A stretch of 64,000 nt of DNA, from assembly GCA_044449065.1 (NCBI GenBank), contig JBIOHP010000017.1, positions 1-64,000 of the forward strand, read 5' to 3'. The first letter of the stretch is position 1. Every line of letters starts with the position of its first letter. This DNA comes from JBIOHP01 sp044449065. Its GTDB lineage: Bacteria > Bacteroidota > Ignavibacteria > UBA10030 > SZUA-254. The position numbers and the translations under genes were made by a program. The notes below the pieces were generated by a model. The model saw only the letters and a list, made by a program, of their open reading frames with translations. It was not told the origin of the DNA and made no database searches. This document shows, one piece after another, positions 17,654-27,383 of this stretch.

Positions 17654-19882
17654 CTATCTTATCAATACCATTTTTTTTACGTCTCGAAAAGATGATGTTT
17701 GTAATTGACAAAAATACACACCGGAGGCAAGTCCGGAGGCGTCGAAATTAATCGAATGATTTCCCGGATTAAGTTTTTCGTTTGTTAATAAAGTAACCTT
17801 TTCCCCAAGAATATTGTAAATTGCTATTTCGACTTGATCCGCATGGGGTAGATAAAAATTTATCGTTGTTACGGGATTAAATGGATTGGGATAGTTTTGC
17901 TCAAGTCGATAATTGTAATTATTCATCGATTGATTTTGTAATTTAACGCCAAGTATCAGATCATTTTTTAAAATTACCAAAGCTGCACCACTATTAAGGA
18001 ATATGTACCCATTTGCTGCATCCAAAAGATTTCCGTCCCAATTCGTCATAGTATAGAATGCCCGTATTCGCATACTCGAAAGATTTGAAAGATCCACAGC
18101 TTCAATGGTCGGATATATTGTATTTTGGATATTGCTAAACCCCGTATAGTATAAATAATTTCCCGTAACCGGCATATTTGCAGGATTCATGTTAGGTCCG
18201 TCCGAGAAAAGTGAGATCAAGTCCGGGGATGCCGCATTGGAAATATCATAAACATAAATACCTCCTGCTGTGGAATAGATGTAAAGAATTGAATCGCGGA
18301 GGGTGATCGATGAAATCGTTTCCGGTATGGACTTCAAAATTCTGCCGGAAAGGAAGATGTTATTCAATGAATGAATATCATATATATATAATCCACTATC
18401 CCGAGAACCTAAGTACATAATGCTATCCCGGTAACCGAAGGAGGTGATTGTGAATGGAGTAGATACCGAGCCAACCTGCCGGGGTTGTGATATATTCGAA
18501 ATATCAACCATACGAAGAGCGGTTACTTCGTTTATAAACAGTAAGGTATTATAGAGAAACATATTGAGACCAGCTATTCCCGGAAGAGCGCTCAACTGAT
18601 GCGGATGAAGGGAATCTGAAATATCATAAAAAAATACGCCGCCGCTCAAAGGATCTGACGATGGGGCGTCAAGAGTAACGAGAAGGTTACCATTAATAAT
18701 GGCGTCATTTGTATATCCATCATTATTGATATTGACAATTTGTTTCGGTGTGTATTTATCGGTGATATCTAAGAGCCACAACCCTGCGTCGTTTGAAGCT
18801 GTTGCAGCTAAATTTCCCCGTATAGAAATATTATTAATGTTATCGTTTGTTGGGAAAAACCCAAGACGACGCAAACTATCTTTCGTATCATAACAGGTGA
18901 AACCCGTCAAGCATGACTCGTAGAGTAACCCATTTGATGATAAAGCTAAAAAACCTTGTATGTTAGTCTGATATGGTAAGACATTATGAGCTAAAATGAC
19001 GGGTTGATCAGGTATCGTAAGATCGATATCATAAATACCCCTATGCATAGTCATATAAAGGTGAGAGCCGGATAAAGCAAAATCATTAGCTCCTGTAACT
19101 TCCCCCTCTATTGGTCCAAAAGTATATAAATAATGTGGATGCGCCGGATTTGAGATACTAAAATAATCAAGGGCAGAAGTCCATTTCGATAAGATAAGAA
19201 AGGTATCAAGTACCACCGCAGCATCCATAAAACCGGGAGACCATGCCGTAACATAAATTAACGTATCAGGATTTCGCGCATCAATAACGTAAAGCATGGG
19301 AATCGAACCCCCTCCCACATAACAATAACCGTCTTTCACCGCCAGCGTATAGCAATATTCATTTATGAACCAACCTTTTGATCGAACACGGGGAGTAGTG
19401 CGATCTGAAATATCGATGATAGACAAAGCTCCATCAACCGATATAGCGTAGATAAGCGAATTAACAATTTCCATACGGCTGATATAGAGTGTAGTTTGTA
19501 CAGAGCCAATTGTACTTACGTTCAAAGGATCCTTAACATTGAGGATGAGAAGGCTCGTACCTACTGCTACATAAGCAATGGAATCAATCAGTTTAATACA
19601 CGAAGGAGCGCCTATCTCATATTCTGCAATGATCGATGGTGGTTGTGTTCTCGCTCTCCAGCAAATAAATTGGAGGAGGGATCCATTTTCAATCATCACA
19701 AAATTAGAATCGGCTGAAATTGCCCAGCATTCTCCCCATGTCCAATTGCCCACATAACTCATGTTGGAATCGATATCGGCTGCGGTATTAGTTGAAGTGA
19801 ATAATTTTTTATGAACCTGAGCAGATGAGTTTTGAGAGAAAAGAAATAAAAAAGTTGAAATGAGAACAAACCTAAATACCAT
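17654..19882 (-). CDS. LVIVD-repeat beta-propeller protein with T9SS sorting domain
   Basis: The frame is open from 19999, but the ATG at 19882 (MVFRFVLISTFLFLFSQ) starts a normal signal peptide ending SSAQ and gives 742 residues. The body is built of repeats of about 40-45 residues with the pattern LLILNVKDP / LSIIDISDRTTPR / MYLVIDARNPD / LYIYDI / IYVYDISNAASPD, which is the LVIVD type (PF08309) propeller. The sorting domain at the end has NYPNPFNPVTTINFYLP, IYNILGEKVTLL and SGVYFCQL, ending KKMVLIR. Expected on the cell surface or released. No enzymatic motif. Confidence 0.88.
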   Translation of the reverse strand: MVFRFVLISTFLFLFSQNSSAQVHKKLFTSTNTAADIDSNMSYVGNWTWGECWAISADSNFVMIENGSLLQFICWRARTQPPSIIAEYEIGAPSCIKLIDSIAYVAVGTSLLILNVKDPLNVSTIGSVQTTLYISRMEIVNSLIYAISVDGALSIIDISDRTTPRVRSKGWFINEYCYTLAVKDGYCYVGGGSIPMLYVIDARNPDTLIYVTAWSPGFMDAAVVLDTFLILSKWTSALDYFSISNPAHPHYLYTFGPIEGEVTGANDFALSGSHLYMTMHRGIYDIDLTIPDQPVILAHNVLPYQTNIQGFLALSSNGLLYESCLTGFTCYDTKDSLRRLGFFPTNDNINNISIRGNLAATASNDAGLWLLDITDKYTPKQIVNINNDGYTNDAIINGNLLVTLDAPSSDPLSGGVFFYDISDSLHPHQLSALPGIAGLNMFLYNTLLFINEVTALRMVDISNISQPRQVGSVSTPFTITSFGYRDSIMYLGSRDSGLYIYDIHSLNNIFLSGRILKSIPETISSITLRDSILYIYSTAGGIYVYDISNAASPDLISLFSDGPNMNPANMPVTGNYLYYTGFSNIQNTIYPTIEAVDLSNLSSMRIRAFYTMTNWDGNLLDAANGYIFLNSGAALVILKNDLILGVKLQNQSMNNYNYRLEQNYPNPFNPVTTINFYLPHADQVEIAIYNILGEKVTLLTNEKLNPGNHSINFDASGLASGVYFCQLQTSSFRDVKKMVLIR

Positions 19883-20208
19883 TCTCAAGCAATTGTAAAT
19901 ATTACAAAAATCGAATAATCTTAGCCGAAGAGAAGATATTACACTGTTTTTATAAAATGTGTGTCGATATGGTTTATTACTTTTCAAATTCGCTTTCACT
20001 GTTTTTAATAGTGCTTTTGCTTGAAAAATACTACGTTATAACACTCCTACAACTCGTATGCTAGCAAATTTAGACTCCAACATCTATAATAACATAATAT
20101 TTATTAAAAGCAAGTATTTTGACTTTTATTTTAATCGATTAGGGTGGGGTTTATTTAGCGGGGGAAGAGGAAATTTCCTATTTCACTCCGAGAGAAGCAA
20201 AAGAAATT
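19883..20208. other. Intergenic region between a cargo gene and hslU, nothing recognised
   Basis: 326 bases, AT-rich. It must contain the promoter of the cargo gene and the 3' end of the hslVU transcript, but no clear terminator or repeat could be assigned. Confidence 0.4.
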
Positions 20209-21597
20209 TTACAATATATACTTGCTCAAATCCCGGTCTTTAACAATTCCCTCCAACTTTGCATCAACCATTTCCCTGCCGATGGTGATGGATTCATTTT
20301 TGTATTTTTCGGGTGCTTCGAAGAGGATCTCTTCAAGCAGCGTGGTGAGGATGGTGTGCAATCTTCGTGCGCCGATATTTTCAATCTGGTCGTTCACATG
20401 GGTCGCCGTTCTCGCGATGGCGTGAATTGCATCCTCGGTGAATTCCAATTTCACATTATCGGATTCCATGAGAGCTATATACTGCTTAAGCAATGCGTTT
20501 TGAGGCAGCGTGAGAATCTTCACAAAATCTTCTTCGGTAAGCGTGTTTAATTCCACCCTGATGGGAAATCGCCCTTGCAGTTCAGGTATGAGATCGGAGG
20601 GTTTGGAGACATGGAACGCGCCGGAAGCGATAAATAAAATATGATCAGTCTTTACCATGCCGTATTTTGTGGATACATTCGATCCTTCAACGATAGGCAG
20701 CAAATCGCGCTGAACGCCCTCGCGCGATACGTCGGGTCCGGCGGTGTGTCCCCCTCCCGCGATCTTATCGATCTCATCGATGAATACTATGCCGGTATTT
20801 TCAACGCGGTTAATCGCCTCGCGCACTGCGGCGTCCACGTCGATCAGTTTTTCGGCTTCTTCCTGGCTCAGGAGTTCTTTTGCCTCGGCTATCGTCAGCT
20901 TGCGCTTCTTGGTTTTTTTCGGAAGGAGGTTGCCGAACATCTCCTGGATATTGACGCCCATCTCTTCAGCGTTTAAAGGTCCGAATATCTGCATCGACGG
21001 AAACTGGTTGCTGGTAATATCAAGCTCAATCGTCCGCTCGTCTAACTCGCCCTTATGAAGTTTCTCGCGGAATTTTTCCCTCGTAACATGGTTCTCATCA
21101 ACTTCATCGCCGTTGTCATCCGGTACGGACAAATTAACCTGCGACCGGTGTTTTACCGGAGGAACAAGCAAATCCAAAATCCGTTCTTCGGTGAGCCGCC
21201 GGGCTTTATCCCGTACCTCGAGCGATTTTTCCGCCCTCACCATGTTCATAGCGTACTCGGTTAAATCGCGTACCATCGACTCGACGTCTCTGCCGACATA
21301 ACCGACTTCCGTGAATTTAGACGCCTCGACTTTAATAAACGGAGCATTCACTAACTTTGCGAGGCGGCGGGCAATTTCGGTCTTCCCCACTCCCGTTGGT
21401 CCGATCATGATGATGTTATTCGGCATGATCTCTTCGCGCAAATTCTCGCCGGTCTGCAGCCGCCGCCACCGGTTGCGGATGGCGATAGCAACCGATTTTT
21501 TTGCGGCGTTCTGACCTACAATATAGCGGTCAAGCTCGCGAACGATCTCCCTCGGCGTAAGCTCATGGCTGGCGGATTTAATAACCTTTTTATTCAT
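20209..21597 (-). CDS. hslU: HslU, ATPase and unfoldase subunit of the HslUV protease
   Basis: 462 residues, normal for the family. The AAA+ protein unfolds substrates and feeds them to HslV. Walker A is GPTGVGKTE (residues 66-74), the pore motif is GYVGRDVESMVRDL (about 99-112), Walker B is VFIDEIDK (271-278), the sensor region lies in HILFIASGAFH, and the C-terminal DLSKYIL is the tail that docks into HslV. The I domain lies at about 125-255. The gene is 22 bases downstream of hslV, the usual pairing. Confidence 0.98.
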   Translation of the reverse strand: MNKKVIKSASHELTPREIVRELDRYIVGQNAAKKSVAIAIRNRWRRLQTGENLREEIMPNNIIMIGPTGVGKTEIARRLAKLVNAPFIKVEASKFTEVGYVGRDVESMVRDLTEYAMNMVRAEKSLEVRDKARRLTEERILDLLVPPVKHRSQVNLSVPDDNGDEVDENHVTREKFREKLHKGELDERTIELDITSNQFPSMQIFGPLNAEEMGVNIQEMFGNLLPKKTKKRKLTIAEAKELLSQEEAEKLIDVDAAVREAINRVENTGIVFIDEIDKIAGGGHTAGPDVSREGVQRDLLPIVEGSNVSTKYGMVKTDHILFIASGAFHVSKPSDLIPELQGRFPIRVELNTLTEEDFVKILTLPQNALLKQYIALMESDNVKLEFTEDAIHAIARTATHVNDQIENIGARRLHTILTTLLEEILFEAPEKYKNESITIGREMVDAKLEGIVKDRDLSKYIL

Positions 21598-21619
21598 AGG
21601 TATCTGATATCAAGTCACA

Positions 21620-22156
21620 TTATAATTCTTCAATCACGATCTGTTTATTGGTATAGATGCAGATATCCCCTGCGGCGTTTAATGCTTCGTGTACAATTTC
21701 CCGCGCGGGCAATTTTGTATGTTTTACCATCATCCTCGCCGCCACAAGCGCGTAATTTCCCCCGGATCCGATGGCGATAATGCCGTCGTCTGGTTCAATG
21801 ATTTCACCGGTGCCGGAGATGATCAACGCTTGTTCTTTGTTGATGATGGCAAGCAGCGCTTCAAGCTGGCGGAGGTATTTATCAGTCCTCCAATTTTTCG
21901 CAAGTTCAACCGCCGCGCGCTGCAAATTCCCATGATACTGTTCTAACTTCTCTTCAAACCGTTCGTACAGCGTAAAGGCGTCCGCTGCCGCGCCGGCAAA
22001 TCCCGCAAGAACGGTGCCGTTGTATATCTTCCGCACTTTTTTTGCGTTATGTTTCATAACGGCATTGCCGACAGTAACCTGCCCGTCCGCTCCCATGACT
22101 ACTTTCCCGTCGTGGCGCATCCCAATAACAGTAGTTGAATGAATCACTTCAATCAT
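21620..22156 (-). CDS. hslV: HslV, proteolytic subunit of the HslUV protease
   Basis: 178 residues. A seven-residue propeptide (MIEVIHS) precedes Thr8, which becomes the N-terminal nucleophile of the mature two-ring peptidase. Family motifs: VVMGADGQVTVGN, a TVLAGFAGAAADAF helix start, IIAIGSGGNYALVAAR, and DICIYTN near the end. It starts 18 bases after rpoN and is followed by hslU, so the four-gene operon runs DUF3109-rpoN-hslV-hslU. Confidence 0.98.
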   Translation of the reverse strand: MIEVIHSTTVIGMRHDGKVVMGADGQVTVGNAVMKHNAKKVRKIYNGTVLAGFAGAAADAFTLYERFEEKLEQYHGNLQRAAVELAKNWRTDKYLRQLEALLAIINKEQALIISGTGEIIEPDDGIIAIGSGGNYALVAARMMVKHTKLPAREIVHEALNAAGDICIYTNKQIVIEEL

Positions 22157-22174
22157 AACGCTCAGAAATTATTA

Positions 22175-23626
22175 TTAAATTTTTCGCCGTAACCGGGCTA
22201 CGGGTATTTTCATCGCTTCCCGGTATTTTGCAATCGTTCTACGGGCAATGTTCAGCCCGTCCGCGCGGAGCATTTCCGCAATCCGGTCGTCGCTGTACGG
22301 GCGATCCGGATTTTCACGATCGATGATGTCTTTGATCGTCTTCTTCACTTCCTTATTCGATATTTCCTCTCCTGCCGTAGTGCGAATAGAATCGCTGAAG
22401 AAATAGCGTAGCTCAAACACGCCATATTCCGTTTGAACATATTTCCCATTCACTACACGGCTAATGGTTGATATATCCATCCCGATGATTTCGGCTATAT
22501 CTTTATAGATCATCGGTTTGAGGTTTTCGCCGGTTTCAAAAAACTCCCGCTGGAGCTCGAGGATGGTATTCATCACGCGCAGCATCGTGTCCCTCCGCTG
22601 GTGAATGGAAGAGATAAACCATTTCGCGGCGTCGAATTGTTTCCTGATAAAATCTTTCACTTCGTTCGGAGTGCCGTTCGCCTTCCGGCGCGACATGATA
22701 TCCTTGTACCGTTTATTAATGCGGAGCGGCGGGATGTTCCGTTCGTTGAGTTGAACGAGGAAATCTTCGCCATCGCGTTCAACGATAAAATCAGGGATAA
22801 CATAATTTTGCTGGGGGGTAAAATCGCCTTCGCCCGGTTTGGGGTTGAGCTTTTGGATAAGTTCAATGGCAACTTTTAACCGATTATGATCGATCCCGGC
22901 TTCCTTGGCAAGTTCCTCGTAATGCTTCATCGAAAATAAATCCCAGTGTTCGCGCAAAATTAACAGCGCCAGGGTTTTCAGATCTTCCGGTTGATCGCCG
23001 GTTTCTAATTGAGCAATGAGGCATTCCCTCAGATTCCGCGATCCGATCCCCGCCGGATCGAGGCGTTGAATTTTCGTCAGAACGCAGTCGGCAAGTTCAT
23101 TGCTGATCTGAAGATCTTGTTCCAGATTTAAATCCTGAACGATGAGAGCAATATCCCTGCGGAGGTATCCGTCCTCGTCGATGTTTCCGATGATTTCCTT
23201 GCCGAGTAATTCCTCGTCGGGCGTGAGGTTGAGCAAACCTAACTGTTCGATGAGATGCTGGTTCATCGTAAGCTGATCGGCAAGAGGCATTTCTTCCCGA
23301 TCTTCGTCGTCGGGAGAGAACCGCGGAGTCTTATACCCTGAGAGATCATCATTCATGAAATCATCAATGGTATATTTGTCCTCTTCTTTTACTTTTTCAG
23401 CCGCGACTTCCGTTTGATCGGCTGCCTCCGCCTCTGTTTCAACTTTCTCATTATCCTGATCAACTTGCTCTAATTCTTCGCCTTCATCGAGCAGTGGGTT
23501 TTGTTCAAGCTCTTCTTTAATCCGTTGTTCAAGGGCGAAGATCGGCAATTGCAGCATCTTGAGATACTGCACTTGCTGGGGCGTCAGCTTTTGAAGAAGT
23601 TGATGATGTTGAGATAATGTCTGCAT
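22175..23626 (-). CDS. rpoN: RNA polymerase sigma-54 factor
   Basis: 483 residues. Region I is glutamine/leucine-rich (QHHQLLQKLTPQQVQYLKML, then a QNPLL motif at about 42-46), region II is acidic (about 47-100), the core-binding domain follows, then the HTH around DISTISRVVNGKYVQTEYG and the RpoN box ARRTIAKYRE (461-470) that contacts the -24 element. It directs transcription that needs enhancer-binding AAA+ activators; none is encoded in this window. It is co-transcribed with the DUF3109 gene (18-base gap) and hslV. Confidence 0.98.
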   Translation of the reverse strand: MQTLSQHHQLLQKLTPQQVQYLKMLQLPIFALEQRIKEELEQNPLLDEGEELEQVDQDNEKVETEAEAADQTEVAAEKVKEEDKYTIDDFMNDDLSGYKTPRFSPDDEDREEMPLADQLTMNQHLIEQLGLLNLTPDEELLGKEIIGNIDEDGYLRRDIALIVQDLNLEQDLQISNELADCVLTKIQRLDPAGIGSRNLRECLIAQLETGDQPEDLKTLALLILREHWDLFSMKHYEELAKEAGIDHNRLKVAIELIQKLNPKPGEGDFTPQQNYVIPDFIVERDGEDFLVQLNERNIPPLRINKRYKDIMSRRKANGTPNEVKDFIRKQFDAAKWFISSIHQRRDTMLRVMNTILELQREFFETGENLKPMIYKDIAEIIGMDISTISRVVNGKYVQTEYGVFELRYFFSDSIRTTAGEEISNKEVKKTIKDIIDRENPDRPYSDDRIAEMLRADGLNIARRTIAKYREAMKIPVARLRRKI

Positions 23627-23644
23627 AAATTTATTTTTGTTGCA

Positions 23645-24217
23645 TCATAGCGCCGATGATTCGCGTCGTATACATTCGGCGCGAAATTCATCGTACCACT
23701 TTTGTCCAAATCTCCGGACGAGCGCGCCTTTCAGAAAATCATAGAGCGGAATCTCTTCCGTTCTTCCGCGGGTCAGCGCGGGCTTGCATTCTGAAATCTT
23801 TTCATACCGTAACCGATCCTCTCCATAGGACGAGATGCGAATCGGGAACAGATGGCACGACATCGGTTTGCGCCAGCGAATTTCCCCGCTGTTATACGCT
23901 TTCTCAATTGAACACCGCGCGACGCCGTCTTCATAGAAAACAAAGATGCAATCTCTTCCATTAATGCATGTTGTTGCATATGATCCGGGACGACCTTCGA
24001 ATACTCCGAATTTCTCGGCTGCCCGAAGATGATCATCGGAAAGATATTTTTTCACCACGGGAAAAACGCGGGCTATTTCATCCAATTCTGAATCTTCAAG
24101 CGGCGCGCCACGGCAACCCGGGATAGTACAGCATGCGCCCTCGCAGCTTCTCAGATCGCACGCAAAGCGCTCATGGGCTATAGTATCTTCAATTGTTGCG
24201 GCGCCGATTATGAACAT
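23645..24217 (-). CDS. DUF3109 family cysteine-rich protein
   Basis: 190 residues. The family cysteine pattern is visible: ACDLRSCEGACCTIPGC near residues 19-35, then CING-x-DCIF, ARCSIEKAY, and MSCHLFPIRI. These suggest a metal-binding fold related to YkgJ-type cysteine clusters. Function is not known. It is the first gene of the operon with rpoN and hslVU, a context worth noting but not proof of a link. Confidence 0.9.
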   Translation of the reverse strand: MFIIGAATIEDTIAHERFACDLRSCEGACCTIPGCRGAPLEDSELDEIARVFPVVKKYLSDDHLRAAEKFGVFEGRPGSYATTCINGRDCIFVFYEDGVARCSIEKAYNSGEIRWRKPMSCHLFPIRISSYGEDRLRYEKISECKPALTRGRTEEIPLYDFLKGALVRRFGQKWYDEFRAECIRRESSAL

Positions 24218-24340
24218 GATGTATGATATAATACTAAAGTTTTGGCAAATACGAAAGTAATTAGCTCTTTTTTTTAATATTTGGCATTATAGTTGTTGTC
24301 TATCACATTCTTCTCAATTTAGGCATATTTTAGCGTTTAT

Positions 24341-25462
24341 TTAGTTCCGTATGAACATCTTTCCTGGTAATTGCTTGATTATGCCTTTAAATTCGAGGTT
24401 GAGCAGATTGACAAGCGTTTCCGATATGGATAATTTTGTGGTGTCTGCAATCGCATCAATTTGACATGGAACATCGCTTAAAACATTGAAAACCGTCTGC
24501 TCAAACAGAGTCATTTCGGGAAGGGGTTTGCGTTCATACCCGGGTTGTGTAGTTAAAATCGGACGAAGTTTAACTTGCAGCTCGGCGGCGATATCATCAA
24601 AAGATTCCACTAATTTGGCTCTCCCTGTTTTGATGAGGAGATTGGCTCCCCGGCATCTTTTCCCGCCGATGTTACCCGGAATTGCGAATACCTCCCTGTT
24701 CTGATCGAGCGCTGTGGTTGCAGTGATCATAGCGCCTCCATCGATATCCGTTTCGATGATGAGCGTACCAAGCGACATGCCGCTCACAATGCGGTTGCGT
24801 TTGGGAAAATTCACCGCATCAGGCTTCGCTCCCATTAAACATTCCGAAATCAGAACACCCTGATCGACAATTTTTTCTGCAAGCGATCTATTCTCGGGAG
24901 GATAAATTTTATCCAATCCCGAACCCATGACGGCAATAGTTCTGCCCCCCGCTTTCAGCGCGGACACATGCGCAACGGTATCAATGCCGCGCGCCAAACC
25001 GCTGATCACGGTAATCCCGCGCGAGGATATCTCATGGCTGAATTTCTCTGCCATAGATACGCCGTAATCCGAAGCAGTTCTCGTCCCGACAATTGCAATC
25101 GAGTAGGCGTCGTTGGAAGAAAATTCCCCGCGGATAAATAGAAATGGCGGAGGATCATAAATTTTTTTCAGCAGGTCGGGATACGTTTTATCCAGGCACG
25201 TTACAATTCTTCCTCCAACAGAATTTATTTTAGAAAGCTGTATCTCGGCAAGCTTTTTTGCAGCATCAAGCTCGGAGCTTTTCAGGAAATGAGCAACCTC
25301 GGTGGCAAGTTTCCTGCTAAACCCCTCCACTTCAACGATCTCTTTCGGAGACACCTTGTAGATTAACTCTGCATCCCGAAAATGAGAGATAAATTGCCGC
25401 AAGCGGCTTACTCCAATACCCGGGATACGGGAGAGAACGATAATATCGAATACGGGAATCAC
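24341..25462 (-). CDS. dprA: DprA/Smf, DNA-processing protein
   Basis: 373 residues from a GTG start. An N-terminal helix-hairpin-helix/SAM-like region (LSRIPGIGVSRLRQF ... VEGFSRKLA) precedes the Rossmann domain with GTRTASDYGVSMA, ISGLARGIDTVAHVSAL, GSGLDKIYPPENR and GTLIIETDIDGGAM. A C-terminal winged-helix domain follows (about 315-373). DprA protects incoming single-stranded DNA and loads RecA in natural transformation. No other competence gene is in the window. Confidence 0.97.
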   Translation of the reverse strand: MIPVFDIIVLSRIPGIGVSRLRQFISHFRDAELIYKVSPKEIVEVEGFSRKLATEVAHFLKSSELDAAKKLAEIQLSKINSVGGRIVTCLDKTYPDLLKKIYDPPPFLFIRGEFSSNDAYSIAIVGTRTASDYGVSMAEKFSHEISSRGITVISGLARGIDTVAHVSALKAGGRTIAVMGSGLDKIYPPENRSLAEKIVDQGVLISECLMGAKPDAVNFPKRNRIVSGMSLGTLIIETDIDGGAMITATTALDQNREVFAIPGNIGGKRCRGANLLIKTGRAKLVESFDDIAAELQVKLRPILTTQPGYERKPLPEMTLFEQTVFNVLSDVPCQIDAIADTTKLSISETLVNLLNLEFKGIIKQLPGKMFIRN

Positions 25463-25686
25463 GGGTGGCTAAATTATCTGATTGGTGAGAAAATATATTA
25501 GTGTGTTTACGAAACTGGACTAGCAGGATGTTGAGAAAGTATCGAATTGGAGTGAGTCATTCAGTCCCGATAAAATCGGGATCGGAATCTATTCACATTC
25601 AGACCCTGAAACAAGTTCAGGGTGACTCGATTTGGGTTTTTCAACATCATGCTAAGAAGGAAATGAATGGTCGATTAAAATTCTCA
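25463..25686. other. Gap holding repeat A2
   Basis: The gap between glmM and dprA is mostly a dispersed element. Besides the A2 core, flanking bases at about 25529-25553 (tgttgagaaagtatc...) match the flank of copy A3, and ttttcaaca at 25639-25647 is inverted to it. Confidence 0.6.
25554..25628. repeat. Double-hairpin GAGTC element, copy A2
   Basis: gagtc, hairpin (ATTC..TCCCGA/TCGGGA..GAAT with one mismatch), spacer, hairpin ACCCTGAA/TTCAGGGT, gactc. The two hairpins are in inverted order relative to A1, A3 and A5. Confidence 0.82.
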
Positions 25687-27057
25687 TCATCCGATCTCTG
25701 TAATTTTCGTGCGAAATTGGGAAATCAAATCCCGGGCTTTTTGCAGTGTGGGCGCCTCGGTAATGATACGGATGATGGGTTCGGTGTTGGATTTTCGTAA
25801 ATGAACCCATGAATCGGGGTAATCGACTTTTAATCCATCATCGGTATTTACCCTCCCACCCTTCTCTATCTTATCGCAGAGGATTTCAAGCACTTTATTC
25901 GGATCCTTACCGCCCACCTTCACTTTATCTTTCAAAATGAAATATTGCGGGAGTGTTTCCTTAAATTCAGAGAGCGAGCCCTTGAATTCGGCAAGTTGCT
26001 GCAATATCAATCCGATCCCTACAATCGCATCCCTTCCATAATGTATTGCCGGTAAAATGACTCCGCCGCTCCCTTCCCCGCCGATGACCGCGCCGATTTC
26101 TTTCATCTTCCGGGCAACATTAATTTCGCCAACAGGAGTTCTTACAACTTTCGCGCCGAAGAACCGCGCAACATCCTCCACCGCCCGGGTGGTTGAAAGA
26201 TTAACAACTACCTGCTGCTTATCCGCTGATAAATGTTTTGAATGGCTCAACACAAATTTAACTGCGGTAGTGATGGTGTTTTCTTCGCCTAACGGATCTC
26301 CCTTTTCAGTTATCAGGACGAGTCGATCAACATCCGGATCGACCGCGATGCCAAGATCGGCTTTGTGCTGCACTACTGCCGCGCACAATTCGCTTAAATT
26401 TTCAGGGATCGGTTCGGGAGTCCGCGCAAATATACCGGCGACGTCGCAATTCATTTCGATGACGTTGCAACCCATCGTCCGGAGCAACTGGGGAACAATC
26501 ATACCTCCTGCACTATTGATGCAATCAACCACAACCGTGAATTTTTTCCGGCGAATCATTTCAATATCGATGTATGGCAGATGAAGTACCTGATCTATAT
26601 GCCGGCGGATATATGATTCATCGGCGATATGTTTTCCGATACGATCCCATCGGGAATACTCGGGCGAGTTGGACTTGGCGATTTCCAGAAATTTGTTATT
26701 TTCATCCGTGTTAAGGAACATTCCGGTCGGGCTCATAAATTTCATCCCATTCCATTCGATAGGATTGTGGCTGGCAGTGATGGAGATTCCCCCGGCGGCT
26801 TTAAGCTGCTCCACTGCAATCTGGACGGTGGGGGTAGGAACAATACCAAGCGCGACAACATCGCAACCCGCTGACAGCAGCGTTGAGGAGACTATATTAG
26901 CAACGATTTTGCCGGTTATTCTGCCGTCACGTCCAATAATAATTTTGCCATGATTGCAGTACTTGGCATAAGCAGAAACATATTTCACAATAACCTCAGG
27001 AGTCAAACTCTCGCCTACAATACCGCGTATCCCTGAGATGCTGACCATTAAAGACAT
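25687..27057 (-). CDS. glmM: Phosphoglucosamine mutase (GlmM type)
   Basis: 456 residues of the alpha-D-phosphohexomutase family. The phosphoserine loop is TASHNP (94-99, Ser96), the metal loop is DPDVDRL, the sugar-binding loop is GEGSGGVI, and the phosphate-binding loop is RKSNTEPIIRI near the C-terminus. GlmM interconverts glucosamine 6-phosphate and 1-phosphate for cell-wall UDP-GlcNAc. A phosphomannomutase with the same fold cannot be excluded from sequence alone, but the opening SISGIRGIVGESLTPE fits GlmM. A GTG or ATG three residues later could also be the start. Confidence 0.9.
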   Translation of the reverse strand: MSLMVSISGIRGIVGESLTPEVIVKYVSAYAKYCNHGKIIIGRDGRITGKIVANIVSSTLLSAGCDVVALGIVPTPTVQIAVEQLKAAGGISITASHNPIEWNGMKFMSPTGMFLNTDENNKFLEIAKSNSPEYSRWDRIGKHIADESYIRRHIDQVLHLPYIDIEMIRRKKFTVVVDCINSAGGMIVPQLLRTMGCNVIEMNCDVAGIFARTPEPIPENLSELCAAVVQHKADLGIAVDPDVDRLVLITEKGDPLGEENTITTAVKFVLSHSKHLSADKQQVVVNLSTTRAVEDVARFFGAKVVRTPVGEINVARKMKEIGAVIGGEGSGGVILPAIHYGRDAIVGIGLILQQLAEFKGSLSEFKETLPQYFILKDKVKVGGKDPNKVLEILCDKIEKGGRVNTDDGLKVDYPDSWVHLRKSNTEPIIRIITEAPTLQKARDLISQFRTKITEIG

Positions 27058-27127
27058 ATACTCGTTCTAATATAAATTTGTATAGTGTGACTTCTATAAG
27101 GGTGTTGAAAATGTATCAAATTGGAGT

Positions 27128-27201
27128 GAGTCATTCCGAACTTGTTTCGGAATCTGTTTTCATTTAGACCCTGATCCCGACAAATCGGGACAGGGTGACT
27201 C
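27128..27201. repeat. Double-hairpin GAGTC element, copy A3
   Basis: gagtc, hairpin ATTCCGAA/TTCGGAAT, spacer, hairpin ACCCTG-a-TCCCGA/TCGGGA-CAGGGT, gactc. All stem differences from A1 and A5 are compensated on the other arm. Confidence 0.85.
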
Positions 27202-27310
27202 GTAATGGTATTATCAAAACCCCGATAACCGTAATCTTTAGTGTTATAAGCCGATAAACATAAAAAAAATTACGATAATTTTACCACGAAACCAAATACG
27301 ATTCCAGAAA

Positions 27311-27344
27311 ACAAAAATGCCGCCCGTAGTGGACGGCATTAAAA
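27311..27344 (-). terminator. Terminator of the 1127-residue cargo gene
   Basis: Stem AATGCCG/CGGCATT with the U-run (tttttgtttt) on the minus strand, about 40 bases after the stop at 27384. Confidence 0.82.
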
Positions 27345-27383
27345 CTCCGGAGATGCGGAGAAAAGTGATGTAATATACGATAG

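Larger units (their letters stand above)
27058..27383. other. Gap with repeat A3 and the terminator of the next cargo gene
   Basis: Contains A3 (27128-27201), its diverged outer flanks (about 27101-27113 and 27210-27222), and a terminator at 27311-27344. No coding sequence. Confidence 0.6.

Noticed and set aside
20641..21058. Plus-strand ORFs of 104-111 residues inside hslU
   Set aside because: Antisense shadows of a certain gene.
24270..24300. Sigma-54 type -24/-12 promoter near ttggcattatagttgttg
   Set aside because: GG is followed by no GC at the -12 spacing; no convincing sigma-54 site was found in the window despite rpoN.
26057..26584. 175-residue plus-strand ORF inside glmM
   Set aside because: Shadow of glmM; serine/threonine/proline-rich with no domain.
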